The translations under genes were made by a program, and so were the position numbers. From CAWEBF01 sp963807235 (lineage in GTDB: Bacteria > Acidobacteriota > Vicinamibacteria > Vicinamibacterales > UBA2999), in contig CAWEBF010000032.1 in assembly GCA_963807235.1 (NCBI GenBank), positions 1 through 64,000 of the forward strand: a stretch of DNA of 64,000 nt, read 5' to 3'. Below are positions 27,523 to 38,158 of this stretch, piece after piece; the first letter of the stretch is position 1; the number at the start of each line of letters is the position of its first letter. The notes beneath the pieces were generated by a model. That model did not search any database, was not told the DNA's origin, and worked only from the letters and a program-made list of their open reading frames with translations.

Positions 27523-28549
27523 ATGAAGAAGGTGCTTCTCGTCGTGATTGGCGTGGCCGCGTTTGCGGCCACCGTGGCGGCCCAGTGGCCGAAGATGCAG
27601 GACCCGACGGCCCCTCCCGTACCCCGCGACGCGCAGGGCCGGCTGCAGATACGGCCCCCGCGCCCCGCATGGCCGATGGGCAGCCCGACTTCTCTGGCAT
27701 GTGGATGCGCGCCAACAGCGGACCGCCACGTGGCGGCGGCCGCGGCGCGCGTGCAGGCGGCGGCGGAGCGCCGGGCGGCGCACCGGCGGCGGGCGCGCCG
27801 CGGCGGGCGCGGCGCTGCGGCGCACGGCACGGCGGAGCTGCTCCTGCTGCGGGTGAGGGCCAGCCTGGTTTCCCGGTGCGGACGAGGCGGGGTCCAGCTG
27901 GAGCCGCCCACCGAGAGCTTCCCGTTCGATCCCAAAGGGCCCGCCGGTGGCGACGTTCTTCGAGGCGGGCGGCAACATCGAAGGCGGCCTGCCGTACACG
28001 CCCTGGGCGGCGGAGCTCAGAAAGCAGCGCTTCGCGTTGAACGCGCGCGACAACCCGGACGCGATGTGCTTCCCGATGGGCTTCCTGCAGTTCCACCAGC
28101 AGCCGCAGCCCCGCAAGATCATCCACCTGCCCAAGTATCTGCAGATCGAGTACGAGGCCAACTACGGCATGCGGAAGATCTACCTCGACGGCCGAAAGCT
28201 GCCGCCGCAGGGCGAGCCGCAGCCGTGGTGGTACGGCTACTCGGTCGGCCGATGGGAAGGCGACACGCTCGTGGTCGAAACCAACAACCTTCGCGGCGCC
28301 GAGGACAGCCCGTACGACGGTTGGATGGACGTGAACGGCAGCCCGTACAGCCGGGAGGCGAAGTTCACCGAGCGCATCCGGCGTCCCGCCTTCGGCCACC
28401 TGCAGATCGACCTGACGATCGAGGATCCGAAGTCGTACACGCGGCCGTGGACGGTGCGCGTCGATCAGCGGTACCTGCCGGACGAAGAGCTGATCGAGTT
28501 CGTCTGCAACGAGAACCAGCAGTTCCGCAAGAAGATCAAGATCGATTAG
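27523..28549 (+). CDS. Secreted ADGQPDFSG/GRWEGDTLVV-type protein, paralogue 4 (frameshifted)
   Basis: Start MKKVLLVVIGVAAFAATVAA is a clear signal peptide. After shifts near 27650, 27720 and 27940 the collinear blocks are PRMADGQPDFSGMWMRANSG, a low-complexity Gly/Ala/Arg-rich stretch (27720-27870), PPVATFFEAGGNIEGGLPYT, MCFPMGFLQFHQQPQPRKII, YLDGRKLPPQGEPQPWWYGY, SVGRWEGDTLVVETNNLRGA and TIEDPKSYTRPWTVRV. Corrected length is about 340 residues. Function unknown. The end overlaps the convergent uup gene by four bases. Confidence 0.7.
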
Positions 28550-30458
28550 CGCAACCCGTCCAACTCGTCCCAACGGGCGTAGGCCGACAACAGCTCGTCC
28601 GGCAGCGACGCCAGCCGCGCCATCACGGCTTCGATCTGGCCCCAGGCCTCTTGTAGAAGTCCGGGCCGGCCACTTCCGTGGTCAATCGGCGCTGCTCCTC
28701 TTCGAGCGCCTCGATGCGTGCGGGCAGTTCCTCGAGTTCACGCCGCTCCTTGTTCGTGGCCTTGCGTGCTTGTCCGGATAGTGGCTGTGCCGTGACGTCA
28801 GGGCGGACAGCGGCCCCCTCCGCCGTGCGGGGCGGCGTCGGTGTGGGCGCTTCATCGGCTGGCGCGGGCCGCTGGCGAAGCCAATCCTCGTAGCCGCCGA
28901 CATATTCCGCAACCCGGCCGTCGCCTTCGAAGGCGATGGTGCTCGTGACCACGTGTTCCAGGAATCGCCGATCGTGGCTGACCACGATCAGCGTGCCGGG
29001 CCAGTCCACGAGCTGGGACTCCAACAGCTCCAGCGTCTCGAGGTCCAGATCGTTGGTCGGTTCGTCCAGCACCAGCACGTTCGCGGGCCTGGTCAGCAGC
29101 CGTGCCAGCAGCAGCCGGTTGCGTTCGCCTCCAGACAGCGCCTTCACCGGCGAGCGGGCGCGCTCGGGCGGAAACAGGAAGTCCTCCAGGTAGCCGTGCA
29201 CATGGCGCGTGCGGCCCGCCACGGTCACCTGGTCGTTGCCGTCCGCCGACCGTGTCCACGACCGTGCGCTCGGGATCCAGCTGCTCACGCTGTTGATCGA
29301 AGTAGGCCACCTGCACGTTCGCGCCCGTGCGCACCGAGCCCGCGTCTGGCGGCAACTCGCCGAGGAGGATCCGGAGCAGCGTGGTCTTGCCGGCCCCGTT
29401 GGGCCCGATGAGGCCGATGCGATCGCCGCGCAGCACGCGCGCGGAAAAGTCCCGGATCACGACGCGGTCGCCAAACGCCTTCTGGACTCCCTCGGCCTCG
29501 AACACCATCTTGCCGGGCCCGTCGGCCGACTCGATGGACAGCCGAACCGCGCCCGCACGCGATCCGCCGTGCCGCGCGTTCGGCGCGCATCTCCATGAGG
29601 CGCTTCACGCGGCCTTCGTCGCGTGTGCGCCGCGCCTTGATGCCGCGCCGCAACCAGACTTCTTCGACGGCAAGCGTCTTGTCGAACTTCTCGTTGGCAA
29701 GGGCCTCGTTCGTCGAGCCACTCGTCCTTCTTCCGCACGAAGGTGCGTAGTCCCGGGCCACGACGTCAGGCGGCCGCGGTCCAGCTCCACGACTCGCGTC
29801 GCCAGCCGATCCAGGAACGCGCGATCGTGTGTGACGAACAGCACCGCGCCCCGCGTAGTCGGCCAGGAACGCTTCCAGCCACTCGATGGCGTCGATGTCG
29901 AGGTGGTTGGTCGGCTCGTCGAGCAGGAGCACGTCCGGCGAGGCCACCAGCGCGCGCGCCAGCAGCACCCGGCGGCGCCAGCCGCCCGAAAGGCTCTGCA
30001 ACGGGCGCGTCGGCCGGCAACTGCAAGCGCGACATGACCATCTCGACGCTCTGTTCCAGCCGCCAACCGTCCAGTTCCTCGAGCTCGTGCTGCAGGCGGC
30101 CCATCTCGTGGAGCGCGCCGGGCTGCCCCTGCGCAACCTGGACCGTCGCGTGATGGTAGGCGGCCACGAGGGCGCTCACGTTCCCGAGCCCTTCGGCCAC
30201 CACCTCGAAGACGCTGGTCCCGGCGGCGAGCGGCACATCCTGATCCAGGCGCGCGCTGCGCACGCCGGGCGCTCTCCACACCGTGCCCTGATCGGGCTCG
30301 AGCTCTCCTGCCACGATGCGCAGAAGCGTGGACTTGCCGCTGCCGTTCCTGCCGATCGGCGCAACTCGTCAGCCGGGTTCGAGTTGCAGCGAGACGTCGT
30401 CGAGCAGTGGCACGTGGCCGTAGGCGTGGCCCACATGGTCCAGGCTGAGAAGGGGCAT
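28546..30458 (-). CDS. uup: ABC-F ATPase, Uup-like (frameshifted)
   Basis: Cytosolic ABC-F protein with two ATPase cassettes and no membrane domain; this class acts on ribosomes or branched DNA. Cassette 1: LSLDHVGHAYGHVPLLDDVS, Walker A GRNGSGKSTLLRIVAGEL, signature LSGGWRRRVLLARALVASPD and LLLDEPTNHLDIDAIEWLE. Cassette 2: IGPNGAGKTTLLRILLGELP, LSGGERNRLLLARLLTRPAN, VLDEPTNDLDLETLELLE and VVSHDRRFLEHVVTS. The tail contains the coiled coil KATNKERRELEELPARIEAL that marks Uup, ending near 28546 with ARWDELDGLR after a last frameshift. About six shifts in total; the 1.91-kb span matches the usual 635 residues. Confidence 0.85.
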
Positions 30459-30573
30459 GAAGCTCTAGGGTACTGGGTGGGCCCCGGCTCAAGGCTCCAC
30501 GGCCGGAAACGCGGGCTTAACAGCCACGTCACAAGAGCGAGATAACGGCTAGCTACGATGGCTCTACAAAGAC

Positions 30574-31285
30574 ATGCAGTCGCACAGCCTGTCCCGCAAC
30601 AGAGTCGTAGTGGTCGAAGACGAGCCGGACGTGGGCCGGCTGATCGAGTTGACCTTGAAGCGCGCCGGCGATTTCGAGGTGGAGACCGTCGTCACCGGCG
30701 CTGCGGCCCTGACCGTGCGTCAGCGATTCAGTGCCGGAATCTCGTGGATCCTCAATCTGAACCTGCCGGTTGCTGGACCGGCATGGAGGTGTTTCGCATC
30801 CTGCGGTCGCGCAACCCGACCTCCAAGGAGTTCCGATCATCATGCTGACCGCCCGCGCCGACCGAGACCGACCGGGTGCGCGGGGCTCGAAGTTGGCGCC
30901 GACGACTATGTGACCAAGCCGTTCAGCCCGCGCGAGCTCGTGGCGCGCGCGTCCGCACCGTGCTGCGGCGCGGCGCGGCGCAAGCGCCGGCCGCCGCGGC
31001 GCGTACCGGGCGCGCACCTCTTTGCGGATTTCGAAGCCGTGTCCATCCAGGTGGACGGGCGAGCCCGTGCACCTCACGCGCCGCGAGTTCGAGCTGCTGC
31101 GACACTCGTGGCACAACAAGAACCGCGTCATCACGCGCGACCGGCTGCTGGAGCAGGTGTGGGGCTTCAACTCCTCCAGTTCGAGACGCGGTCGGTGGAC
31201 GTGCACATCGGCCGGCTGCGCGCCAAGCTGCGGGCGGCCGGGATGCCAGATCGAGACCGTAGTCGGCTCGGGTCAAGTTCGCTGA
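30574..31285 (+). CDS. OmpR/PhoB-type response regulator (heavily frameshifted)
   Basis: Receiver plus winged-helix response regulator. N-terminus: RVVVVEDEPDVGRLIELTLK (acidic pocket EDE), then a damaged phospho-acceptor region near 30745-30775, ADDYVTKPFSPRELVAR (conserved Lys), and the DNA-binding domain VHLTRREFELLRHSWHNKNR, VITRDRLLEQVWGF, SVDVHIGRLRAKL. At least six one-base errors occur in 710 bp. The literal translation gives Asn at the phospho-acceptor (ILNLNLP), but the flanking bases fit PDLVILDLNLP with several errors, so this is not taken as real. Divergent from uup; no histidine kinase is adjacent. Confidence 0.75.
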
Positions 31286-31300
31286 GTAGCGGGTTCCCTT

Positions 31301-31342
31301 CGGTCTCCAGTCTCCGGTCTACGGTCTCCAGTCCTGCGGCTA
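31301..31342 (+). repeat. Heptanucleotide 3'-end array H3
   Basis: Six 7-base units (CGGTCTC, CAGTCTC, CGGTCTA, CGGTCTC, CAGTCCT, GCGGCTA) begin 16 bp after the response-regulator stop, in its sense, and end ten bases before the next ATG. Confidence 0.7.
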
Positions 31343-31352
31343 CACTGCATCC

Positions 31353-32192
31353 ATGGGCTTTCGGAAGACCGGACCTGCATTCCTACCATTACTCCTCTGC
31401 ATCACCGCCTGCTGGACCGGCGCCTGCGCCGGCACCTGCGCCGCTCCCGCCCCTGAGCCAAGCCTACGGCGTTTCCCGCGGGCACGCTGGTGGACCTGTC
31501 GCACACGTACGACGCACGACGGTCTTCTGGCCCACGGCCGAATCGTTCCGGCTCGAGAAGGTGGCCGACGGCGTCACGCCGGGCGGCTATTACTACGCCG
31601 CGAACAACTTCTTCACCTCGGAGCACGGCGGCACGCATCTGGACGCGCCGGTGCACTTCGCCCAGGGGCGCAGACGGTGGACCAGGTGCCGCTGGAGCGG
31701 CTCGTCGGGCGCGGCCTACGTGGTGGACGTCACGGCGACAGGCCGACGCCAACGCCGACTATCAGGTGACGGCCGCCGACATCTAGCGGGCCGAGAGCGG
31801 CACAGGGCCCGATTCCCGACGGACGCGATGTCCTGCTGCGCACCGGATTTTCGCGCCGCTGGCCGGATGCCGCCCGCTACCTCGGCACGGCCGAGCGCGG
31901 CGCCGGCGCCGTCAAGCAGCTGCACTTTCCCGGCCTGCACCCCGATGCCGCCCGCTGGCTCGTGGCCAACCGGCCGGTCAAGGCGATCGGCATCGACACC
32001 GCCAGCATCGACTACGGACAGTCCACGCTGTTCGAGTCGCACCGCAGCTGCTACGAGCGCAACATGCCGGCGTTCGAGAACCTGACGGAGCTCGACCGGC
32101 TGCCCGCACGCGGCGCCTACATCGTGGCGCTGCCGATGAAGATCGGTGGCGGCAGCGGCGCGCCGCTGCGCGCGATCGCGATCGTGAGGTGA
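31353..32192 (+). CDS. Cyclase-family metal hydrolase (kynurenine formamidase-like), frameshifted
   Basis: Second cyclase/KynB-fold protein. A signal peptide (FLPLLLCITACWTGACAG) is followed, in shifting frames, by VDLSHTYDARTVFWPTAESF (HTYD metal-site start), the core EHGGTHLDAPVHFAQG, DQVPLERLVG, then DVLLRTGFSRRWPDAARYLG and AIGIDTASIDYGQSTLFESH, ending VALPMKIGGGSGAPLRAIAI. The HGGTHLDAPVHF motif is canonical, unlike the variant in the 15763 gene. About 275 residues. It may hydrolyse an amide or lactone; substrate unknown. Several frameshifts lie between 31480 and 31860. Confidence 0.8.
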
Positions 32193-32202
32193 GCGACCCG
32201 CT

Positions 32203-33405
32203 TCAGGCTCTGGGCTCTAGGCTTTCGGCAGAACTACCAACTACCGACTCGTACGGAAGGCCGACGTAATTCTCCGCGAGCGATTTTTGAGCGGCCTGGG
32301 AGCCGACGAGATACTCCAGCTCGGCGCGCTGCACGCGCTCGCCGAACGGCCCGGCGTCGGGCAGCTGTGCGCGGCGTGCATCATCCACCACGAAAAGCGC
32401 TCGGCCTGCCACACGCGGGCAAGCGCGCGCGACGAGTACGACGCAATCCCGGCGCCGCTGCCGGACTGATAGAACTCCACGAGCGCCGACGACAGATAGT
32501 GCACGTCGCTTGCCGCCAGGTCCGGCCCTTGGCGCCCGTGGCGGCGCGAGTGCGCGGCGTCGCCGGCCAGGAACAGCCGGCCGAACCGCATCGGCTCCGC
32601 GACGAAGCTCCGAAGCGGCGCGATGCTCTTGTCAATCGACGGCCCCGTGACCAGGCCACGCGGCGGTGTCGCGGCAAGCCGCGACTGCAGCTCGGGCCAG
32701 AACCTGCTCGTCCCGGCCACTCGTCCACCGGTCTCAGACAGCGAGCGCTGCACGTAGTAGCGGCTGCGCGAGCGGCGAGTCCTTGCCGCCGCGCGAATCC
32801 ACGGTCGTGGTTCACGTCGATCAGCTCGGCGCGAAACCGGCGGCGTCTCCGACAGCACGCCCGCCCGGCCGAACGGATACGCGCGCTGGAACTGGCGGAT
32901 GGCCGCCGCGGGCACGCTCCGGCGGCAGACGCCGTGAAAGCCGTCCGCACCCTGCGATGAAATCGCACGACACGTGGTGCTCGTGCCCGTCGCTGCGATA
33001 CCGGAAGATCGGATGGTACATGTAGAAGTCGTGGATGCTGACGTCGGCGGCCTCGTACCGGTGTCCGCGCCGGCCGCGGCGCGCGCGTCCATCGAATCCC
33101 TGGTCACCTCCGTCTGGCCGTAGACCACGGCGTGGCGCCCCGGTCAGCGCGGCGAATCCACGCGGTGACGGCCGCCATTGAACAGATGTCGAAGCCGTCG
33201 TGGACCAGACCCTCGCGGGCCAGCCAATCCCAACACCGGCGCGGCCCAGCAGGTCCACCATTCCTTGTTCCAGGACGCCCGCGCGCACGCGGGCCAGCAC
33301 GTAGTCGGCGCTGAGGCGTTCGACGACAATAGCGTGGACGCCGGCGCGGTGGAGAGCTGGCCGAGCAGGAGGCCGGATGGGCCGGCCACCAGGGTCGCCC
33401 CCTGG
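32203..33405 (-). CDS. pobA: 4-hydroxybenzoate 3-monooxygenase (PobA), frameshifted
   Basis: FAD-dependent aromatic hydroxylase that converts 4-hydroxybenzoate to protocatechuate with NADPH and oxygen. The N-terminal FAD loop is AGPSGLLLGQL, followed by LARVRAGVLEQGMVDLLGRA, RYRSDGHEHHVSCDFIAG and DGFHGVCRRSVP (the DG FAD/NADPH motif). Later come YYVQRSLSE, PSIDKSIAPLRSFVAEPMRF, GRLFLAGDAAH (GD FAD motif), LAASDVHYLSSALVEFYQSG and the terminal AENYVGLPYES. Many frameshifts, but collinear over about 390 residues, the normal length. Start codon unclear (the region 33394-33415 lacks a good ATG). The frame ends inside array H4. No protocatechuate dioxygenase is in the window. Confidence 0.85.
32205..32253 (+). 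repeat. Heptanucleotide 3'-end array H4
   Basis: AGGCTCT, GGGCTCT, AGGCTTT, then a second type (ACTACCA, ACTACCG), starting 12 bp after the cyclase stop. On the minus strand it forms the end of the pobA frame (SAESLEPRA). Confidence 0.65.
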
Positions 33406-33417
33406 ACGCGCAGGCCT

Positions 33418-34348
33418 TCAGCGGCGGCCCAATTCCTTGTATGCGATCTGCAGGTTTGCCTTCGGACCGGCGAACGCCGGGTTGACGCTGGCTACGAAAC
33501 CCTTGTATCGGGCGTCACCTTGTACTCCGGCCGGCCGGCTCCACGCTCTTGCCGGCCTTGATCGAGCTCTCGGCGAAGGTCACGAAGTCTTCGTGAAGTC
33601 GCGCAAGTCCAGCAGGTCGTGCCACGTCCCGACAGGAATATGCCCGTTGATGATGGTGTCGACGTTCTTCACGCCGTCGACGACCCTGGCAGCGTCTGCG
33701 GCTGCTCGACGACGCTGCCGCCGTTGTCGGCGTCGATGAAGGGCAGCGCCTTCCACGCGAACATGTCGCCAGTGTGCATCGTGCGGGCGGCGGTGAACAC
33801 GACGAAGGTGTCGCCGTTGGTGTGGCCGCGGCCGAAGTGGTAGAGGTCGATCTGGTCCTTGCCGGACCCGAGCGGTCAGCTTGTCCTTGTAGGTCTCGCT
33901 TCGGCAGGAACTTGGCCTTCGCGCCCTTGAACTCGTCCATCTTCGCCATGTTGGTCCTGGTGTTCTCGTGCACGATGCTCTCGACGGTGGCGCCGAAGAC
34001 CTCGTTGCTGCCGGTGTGATCGCCGTGCGTATGAGTATTGATGATGCGCGTGATCGGTTTATCGGTGACCGACTTGACGCGCTCGATAATCGTCGGACCC
34101 CACCCGGGCAGCTTCGTGTCCACCAGCGTGACGCCCGCATCGGTGATGAACACGGCGGTGTTGCCGCCGCTGAAGGCCCGATGTCCTCGGCGCCCGAACC
34201 GGTGATGACGTAGAGGTTGTCCTTCACCTTCTCGATCTTGGTGACCGCCACCGCCTTGGGTGGATCCCGAGGGCGGCGCCTGCCCCGACACGACCAGCGA
34301 CAACGCCCCGACACAGCCCAAGGTCCCCAGCACAAGCACTCTCGTCAT
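33418..34348 (-). CDS. Secreted metallo-beta-lactamase-fold hydrolase (frameshifted)
   Basis: Exported MBL-fold enzyme (signal peptide TRVLVLGTLGCVGALSLVVS). Blocks: VKDNLYVITGSG, GGNTAVFITDAGVTLVDTKL, then the zinc site RIINTHTHGDHTGSNEVFGA near residue 105. Degraded frames carry the second half, and the corrected C-terminus reads YKGFVASVNPAFAGPKANLQ and ends AYKELGRR with TGA at 33420-33418. About 305 residues. A strong ribosome-binding site (GGGAGGAGAG) precedes the ATG. Divergent from the histidine kinase gene across 95 bp. Broad hydrolase class, substrate unknown. Confidence 0.78.
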
Positions 34349-34443
34349 GCAACTCTCCTCCCGTTTTCGCCGCGCGGAAGAAATACCTTATCACCCGCCC
34401 GAACACCAGACCAGCACCGCAGTGGTACCATCCGCCGGCTTCC

Positions 34444-35787
34444 GTGACGCATCTCCGCTCGCCGACACCGGCGCTGCTCCTCGGGCTCGTCGTCATCCTG
34501 GTGGCCGTGGTCGCCTATTCGTGGTACATCTCCGGGCAGATCGCCGGCCTGCGCCGGCTGCAGACCGACCTGACCGATCGCAACCGCCGGGACTCGCTGC
34601 AGCTGCTGCGCATCCAGAACGATCTGAACCAGCTCGGGCTGGCGATGCGCGACATGCTGGACACCGAGCGAGCCGTATCCGCTGACGGCGTGGTCGGCGC
34701 AGTTCGAGCGCATCCGCCTCGATCTCGACGACGCGCTGGCGCAGCCAGGGCGCGGTGGCGGTGGCCGGCGGACGCCCGAGCAGCGCCAGTACCTGGCGCA
34801 GCTCGGTGGCGCAGTTCTGGGACGCGGCCGATCGGATCTTCGCGCTGGCGCGCGCGGGCCAGGAGGCCGAGGCGCGCGCGCAGATCCGGCTGTCGCTGCA
34901 GGCGCGGCAGGCCGCGCTCAGCACCGCCGTGGCGCGGCTGCTGGTGCAGAACAACGAAAGCGAGGAGGAGACCGCGCGGCAGGTGCAGGAGATCTACGAC
35001 CGAGGTCCAGCGGCAGGTCTACTGGTTCCTGGCGGCGACGCTCGTGGCCATCGCCGCGACCAGCCTGTATCCTGATTCGCTCGAACCGGCGGCTGTTCGC
35101 CGAGCTCGCCGCGCTGTCGGACGAGCGGCGCGAGCTGGCGCAGCAGCTGATCGCCACGCGCGAGTCGACGCTGCGCGAGATCTCGCGCGAGCTGCACGAC
35201 GAGTTCGGCCAGATGCTGACGGCGATGGGATCGATGCTGGGCGCGGGCGGCGAAGCAGGCGCCCGACGGATTCGCCGCTGCGCGCGGACCTGCGCGAGAT
35301 CGGCGAGATCGCGCAGACGGCGCTCGACAACGTGCGCGGCCTGTCGCAGACGCTGCACCCGTCGATCCTCGAGGAGCTCGGGCTCGAGAGCACGATCGAG
35401 TGGTACCTGTCGACCGTCGAGAGGCAGCTCGGCGTCGCAGGTGCGCTACGAGCGCACCGGCGCGCCGCGTGCCGGTGGACGCCACCGACGGCATCCACGT
35501 CTATCGCGTGCTGCAGGAGGCGCTGAGCAACGTGGCGCGGCATTCCGGGCGCACGCAGGCGTGGGTGCGGCTGCGCATCGAGGCCGATCGCGCTGGAGCT
35601 CGAGGTCGAGGACCACGGGCGAGGGCTTCGACGCGCCGACGCCGCGGCGCGCGGCCTCGGGCTGGTCGCGATGCGCGAGCGCGCCGCGCTGGTCGGCGGC
35701 ACGCTCGAGCGTCCTGCGGCCGCGCCGACGGCGGCACGCTGCGTGCGGCTCAGTGTTCCGATCGCACCGCCTGCGGAGCACGGCATG
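34444..35787 (+). CDS. NarL-class sensor histidine kinase (frameshifted)
   Basis: Membrane sensor kinase. TM1 is ALLLGLVVILVAVVAYSWYI (residues 9-28); a four-helix periplasmic sensor follows with long amphipathic helices (RRLQTDLTDRNRRDSLQLLR; ARAQIRLSLQARQAALSTAV). TM2 is WFLAATLVAIAATSLY (near 35030-35075), then a DHp of the HisKA_3 type with the phosphorylated His in ISRELHDEFGQMLTAM (near 35195). The ATP-binding domain shows VLQEALSNVARHSG (N box), LEVEDHGRGF and GLGLVAMRERAALVGGTLE (G2). About ten frameshifts. GTG start. The end overlaps the response regulator ATG, so kinase and regulator are coupled. Confidence 0.8.
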
Positions 35788-36416
35788 AGCGACAGCGATC
35801 ACCGTCCTGCTCGTCGACGATCACGCTCTGGTGCGGCGCGGCTTCCGCCGCCTGCTCGAGGACGACCCGGCGATTGCGCGTCGTCGGCGAGGCGAGCAAC
35901 GGCGACGAAGCGATCCGGCTGGCCGCGGAGCTGACGCCGCAGCGTCGTCGTGATGGACGCGCGATGCCGGGCACGAGCGGGCTGGCGGCGACGCGCGCGA
36001 TTCTCGCGCGCGCGCCCGACGCGGCGATCCTGATGCTCAGCATGCATTCGGAGGAGACGCTGGTCCGGCAGGCGATGGACGCCGGCGCGCGCGGCTACAT
36101 CCTGAAGAACGCGCTCGATCTCGATCTCGCCGCCGCGGTCAAGCGCGTCGCGGCCGGGGAGACGCGTGCTCGACCCGGCGCTCGTGCCGGCCGCGCCGCG
36201 CCGGCGAACGCGACCGCGGCTCACGCCGCGCGAGCTCGAGGTGCTGCAGCTGATTTGCGACGGCCTGTCGAACCGCGACGATCGCCGCGAAGCTGGAGCT
36301 GAGCGTCAACACCGTGGCCGTGCATCGCGCCAACATCATGAACACGCTGGGCGTGCACAAGACCGCGGAGCTCGTCGTCTACGCGCATCCAGCACGGGCT
36401 GGTGAACCCGCTGTGA
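35785..36416 (+). CDS. NarL/FixJ-type response regulator (frameshifted)
   Basis: Partner of the upstream kinase. Receiver: TVLLVDDHALVRRGFRRLLE (acidic DD pair), VVGEASNGDEAIRLAAELTP, the phospho-acceptor in VVVMDAR near 35955 after a frameshift, AILMLSMHSEETLVRQAMDA and GARGYILKNA (conserved Lys). Output: LuxR helix-turn-helix LTPRELEVLQLICDGLSNRD, LELSVNTVAVHRANIMNTLG, ending LVNPL. About 210 residues. Stop TGA at 36414-36416 overlaps the GTG start of the CRTAC1 gene, so three genes form one tightly coupled transcript. The physical link suggests the regulator controls, or is controlled with, the exported CRTAC1 protein. Confidence 0.82.
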
Positions 36417-38122
36417 ACCGGCGCGACTTCCTGGCGCGCTGCGGCGCAGGTCGGCCGTCGCCGGCGTCCGCGATCTGCGGCGCGACTCGCAGTCGCGCAG
36501 CCGGCCGCCGCCCGGCTTCCAGCTCGTCGACGTCACCGCGGCCGCCGGCCTCGACGTTCCGCCACAACAGCGGCGCCTACGGCGGCAAGCTGCTGCCGGA
36601 GACGCTCGGCTCCGGCTGCGCGTTCCTCGACTACGACGCCGACGGCTGGCAGGACATCCTGCTGGTCAACGGCATGGACTGGCCCGGCCACAAGCGCCAG
36701 CGCTCGACGCTGCGGCTGTATCGCAACAACCGCAACGGCACGTTCACCGACGTCACGCGCGCCGCCGGCCTCGACGTCGAGCTGTACGGGATGGGCGTCG
36801 CCGTCGGCGACTTCAACAACGACGGCTTTCCCGACATCTTCATCACCTGCGTCGGCCAGAACCGGCTGTTCCGCAACACCGGCAAGGGCACGTTCGTCGA
36901 CGTCACGCGCGCCAGCGGCCTCGACGGGCGCGACGGCGTTCAGCACGTCGGCGATGTGGCTCGACTTCGATCGCGACGGCCTCCTCGATCTGTTCGTCTG
37001 CAACTACGTCAGGTGGTCGGCGGAGCACGACGTCTTCTGCAGCCTCGACGGCAAGCAGAAGTCGTACTGCACGCCCGAGGCGTACCGCGGCGAGACCTGC
37101 TGGCTGTTCCGCAACCGCGGCAACGGCACCTTCGAGGACGTCACCGCCACGTGCGGCATCTTCGACTCGAGCTCGAAGTCGCTCGGCGTCGCGCTGATCG
37201 ATCACGATCAGGACGGCTGGCCCGACATCTTCGTCGCCAACGACACGCAGCCGAACAAGCTGTATCGCAACCAGCGCAACGGCACGTTCAAGGACGTGGC
37301 GCTCGAGGCCGGCGTCGCGCTCAGCGAGGACGGCAAGGCGCGCGCCGGGCATGGGCGTCGACGCCGCGCGACTTCGACAACTCCGGGCAGCGCCCGGCCT
37401 CGCGATCACCAACTTCGAAGGCGAGATGATCGGGCTGTATCGCGGGCGCAGGAGGCCGGCACTCTACCAGGACGTCGCGACGGCGGCCGGCGTCGGCCGT
37501 CCGTCGCGCAACCAGGCTCGGGTTCGGCTGCGTCTTCGCCGACCTCGATCTCGACGGCCGGCTCGATCTCGTCGTCGCCAACGGCCACATCGACGACACC
37601 GTCCGCAACATCCGCGGCAACGTCGGCTACGCGCAGCCGCCGCAGCTGTTCCTGAACCAGGGCAACGGCGCGTTCCGCGACGTCGCGCGGCCGTGGCCGG
37701 CGCCGGGTTCGCGCAGCCGCGGGTCGGCCGCGGCCTGGCGTGCGGCGACTTCGATCGCGACGGCGACGTCGACCTGCTGATGACGACCAACAACGGCCCG
37801 GCCGTGCTGCTCCGCAACGACCAGACCGGCGGGCAACCGCAGCCTGCGGTTCCGGCTGATCGGCACGACGTCCAACCGCGACGCCATCGGCGCGACCGTC
37901 CGGATCTTCCACGGCGGCGACGTCGCAGACGCGGATGGTCAAGAGCGGATCGAGCTACCTGTCGCAGTCGGAGCTGCCGGTGACGTTCGGCGTCGGCCGC
38001 CGCGATCGCGTCGATCGCGTGGTCATCACCTGGCCGAGCGGGCGGACCGAGGAGTTCAAGAACCTCGCTACCGGCCGCGCCTACGATGCGTCGAGGGCAA
38101 GGGGCTCGCACCTGCTCCATAG
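36413..38122 (+). CDS. CRTAC1-family protein (FG-GAP/VCBS repeats plus ASPIC/UnbV domain), Tat signal
   Basis: Exported beta-propeller protein. The GTG start gives a Tat-like VNRRDFLARCGA. The body carries six FG-GAP calcium loops (DYDADGWQD, DFNNDGFPD, DFDRDGLLD, DHDQDGWPD, DLDLDGRLD, DFDRDGDVD) with RLFRNTGKGTFVDVT and KLYRNQRNGTFKDVA strand pairs. The C-terminal ASPIC/UnbV domain reads DAIGATVRIFHGG, MVKSGSSYLSQSELPVTFGV and VVITWPSGRTEEFKNLATG. A last frameshift gives CVEGKGLAPAP with TAG at 38120-38122. About 565 residues. These propellers bind calcium and probably surface ligands; exact role unknown. Coupled by GTGA to the response regulator. Confidence 0.85.
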
Positions 38123-38137
38123 TGCCGCCCAGGTCAC

Positions 38138-38158
38138 AATTCAGAGTTCAGAATTCAG
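38138..38158 (+). repeat. Heptanucleotide 3'-end array H5
   Basis: AATTCAG, AGTTCAG, AATTCAG, 15 bp after the CRTAC1 stop and in its sense. It is AT-rich, unlike the other arrays. On the minus strand it supplies the last residues (FLNSEL) of the amidase frame. Confidence 0.65.

Noticed and set aside
30735..30780. Response regulator with Asn in place of the phospho-accepting Asp (ILNLNLP)
   Set aside because: The surrounding bases fit PDLVILDLNLP with several local errors, and the gene has many frameshifts, so the substitution is not reliable.
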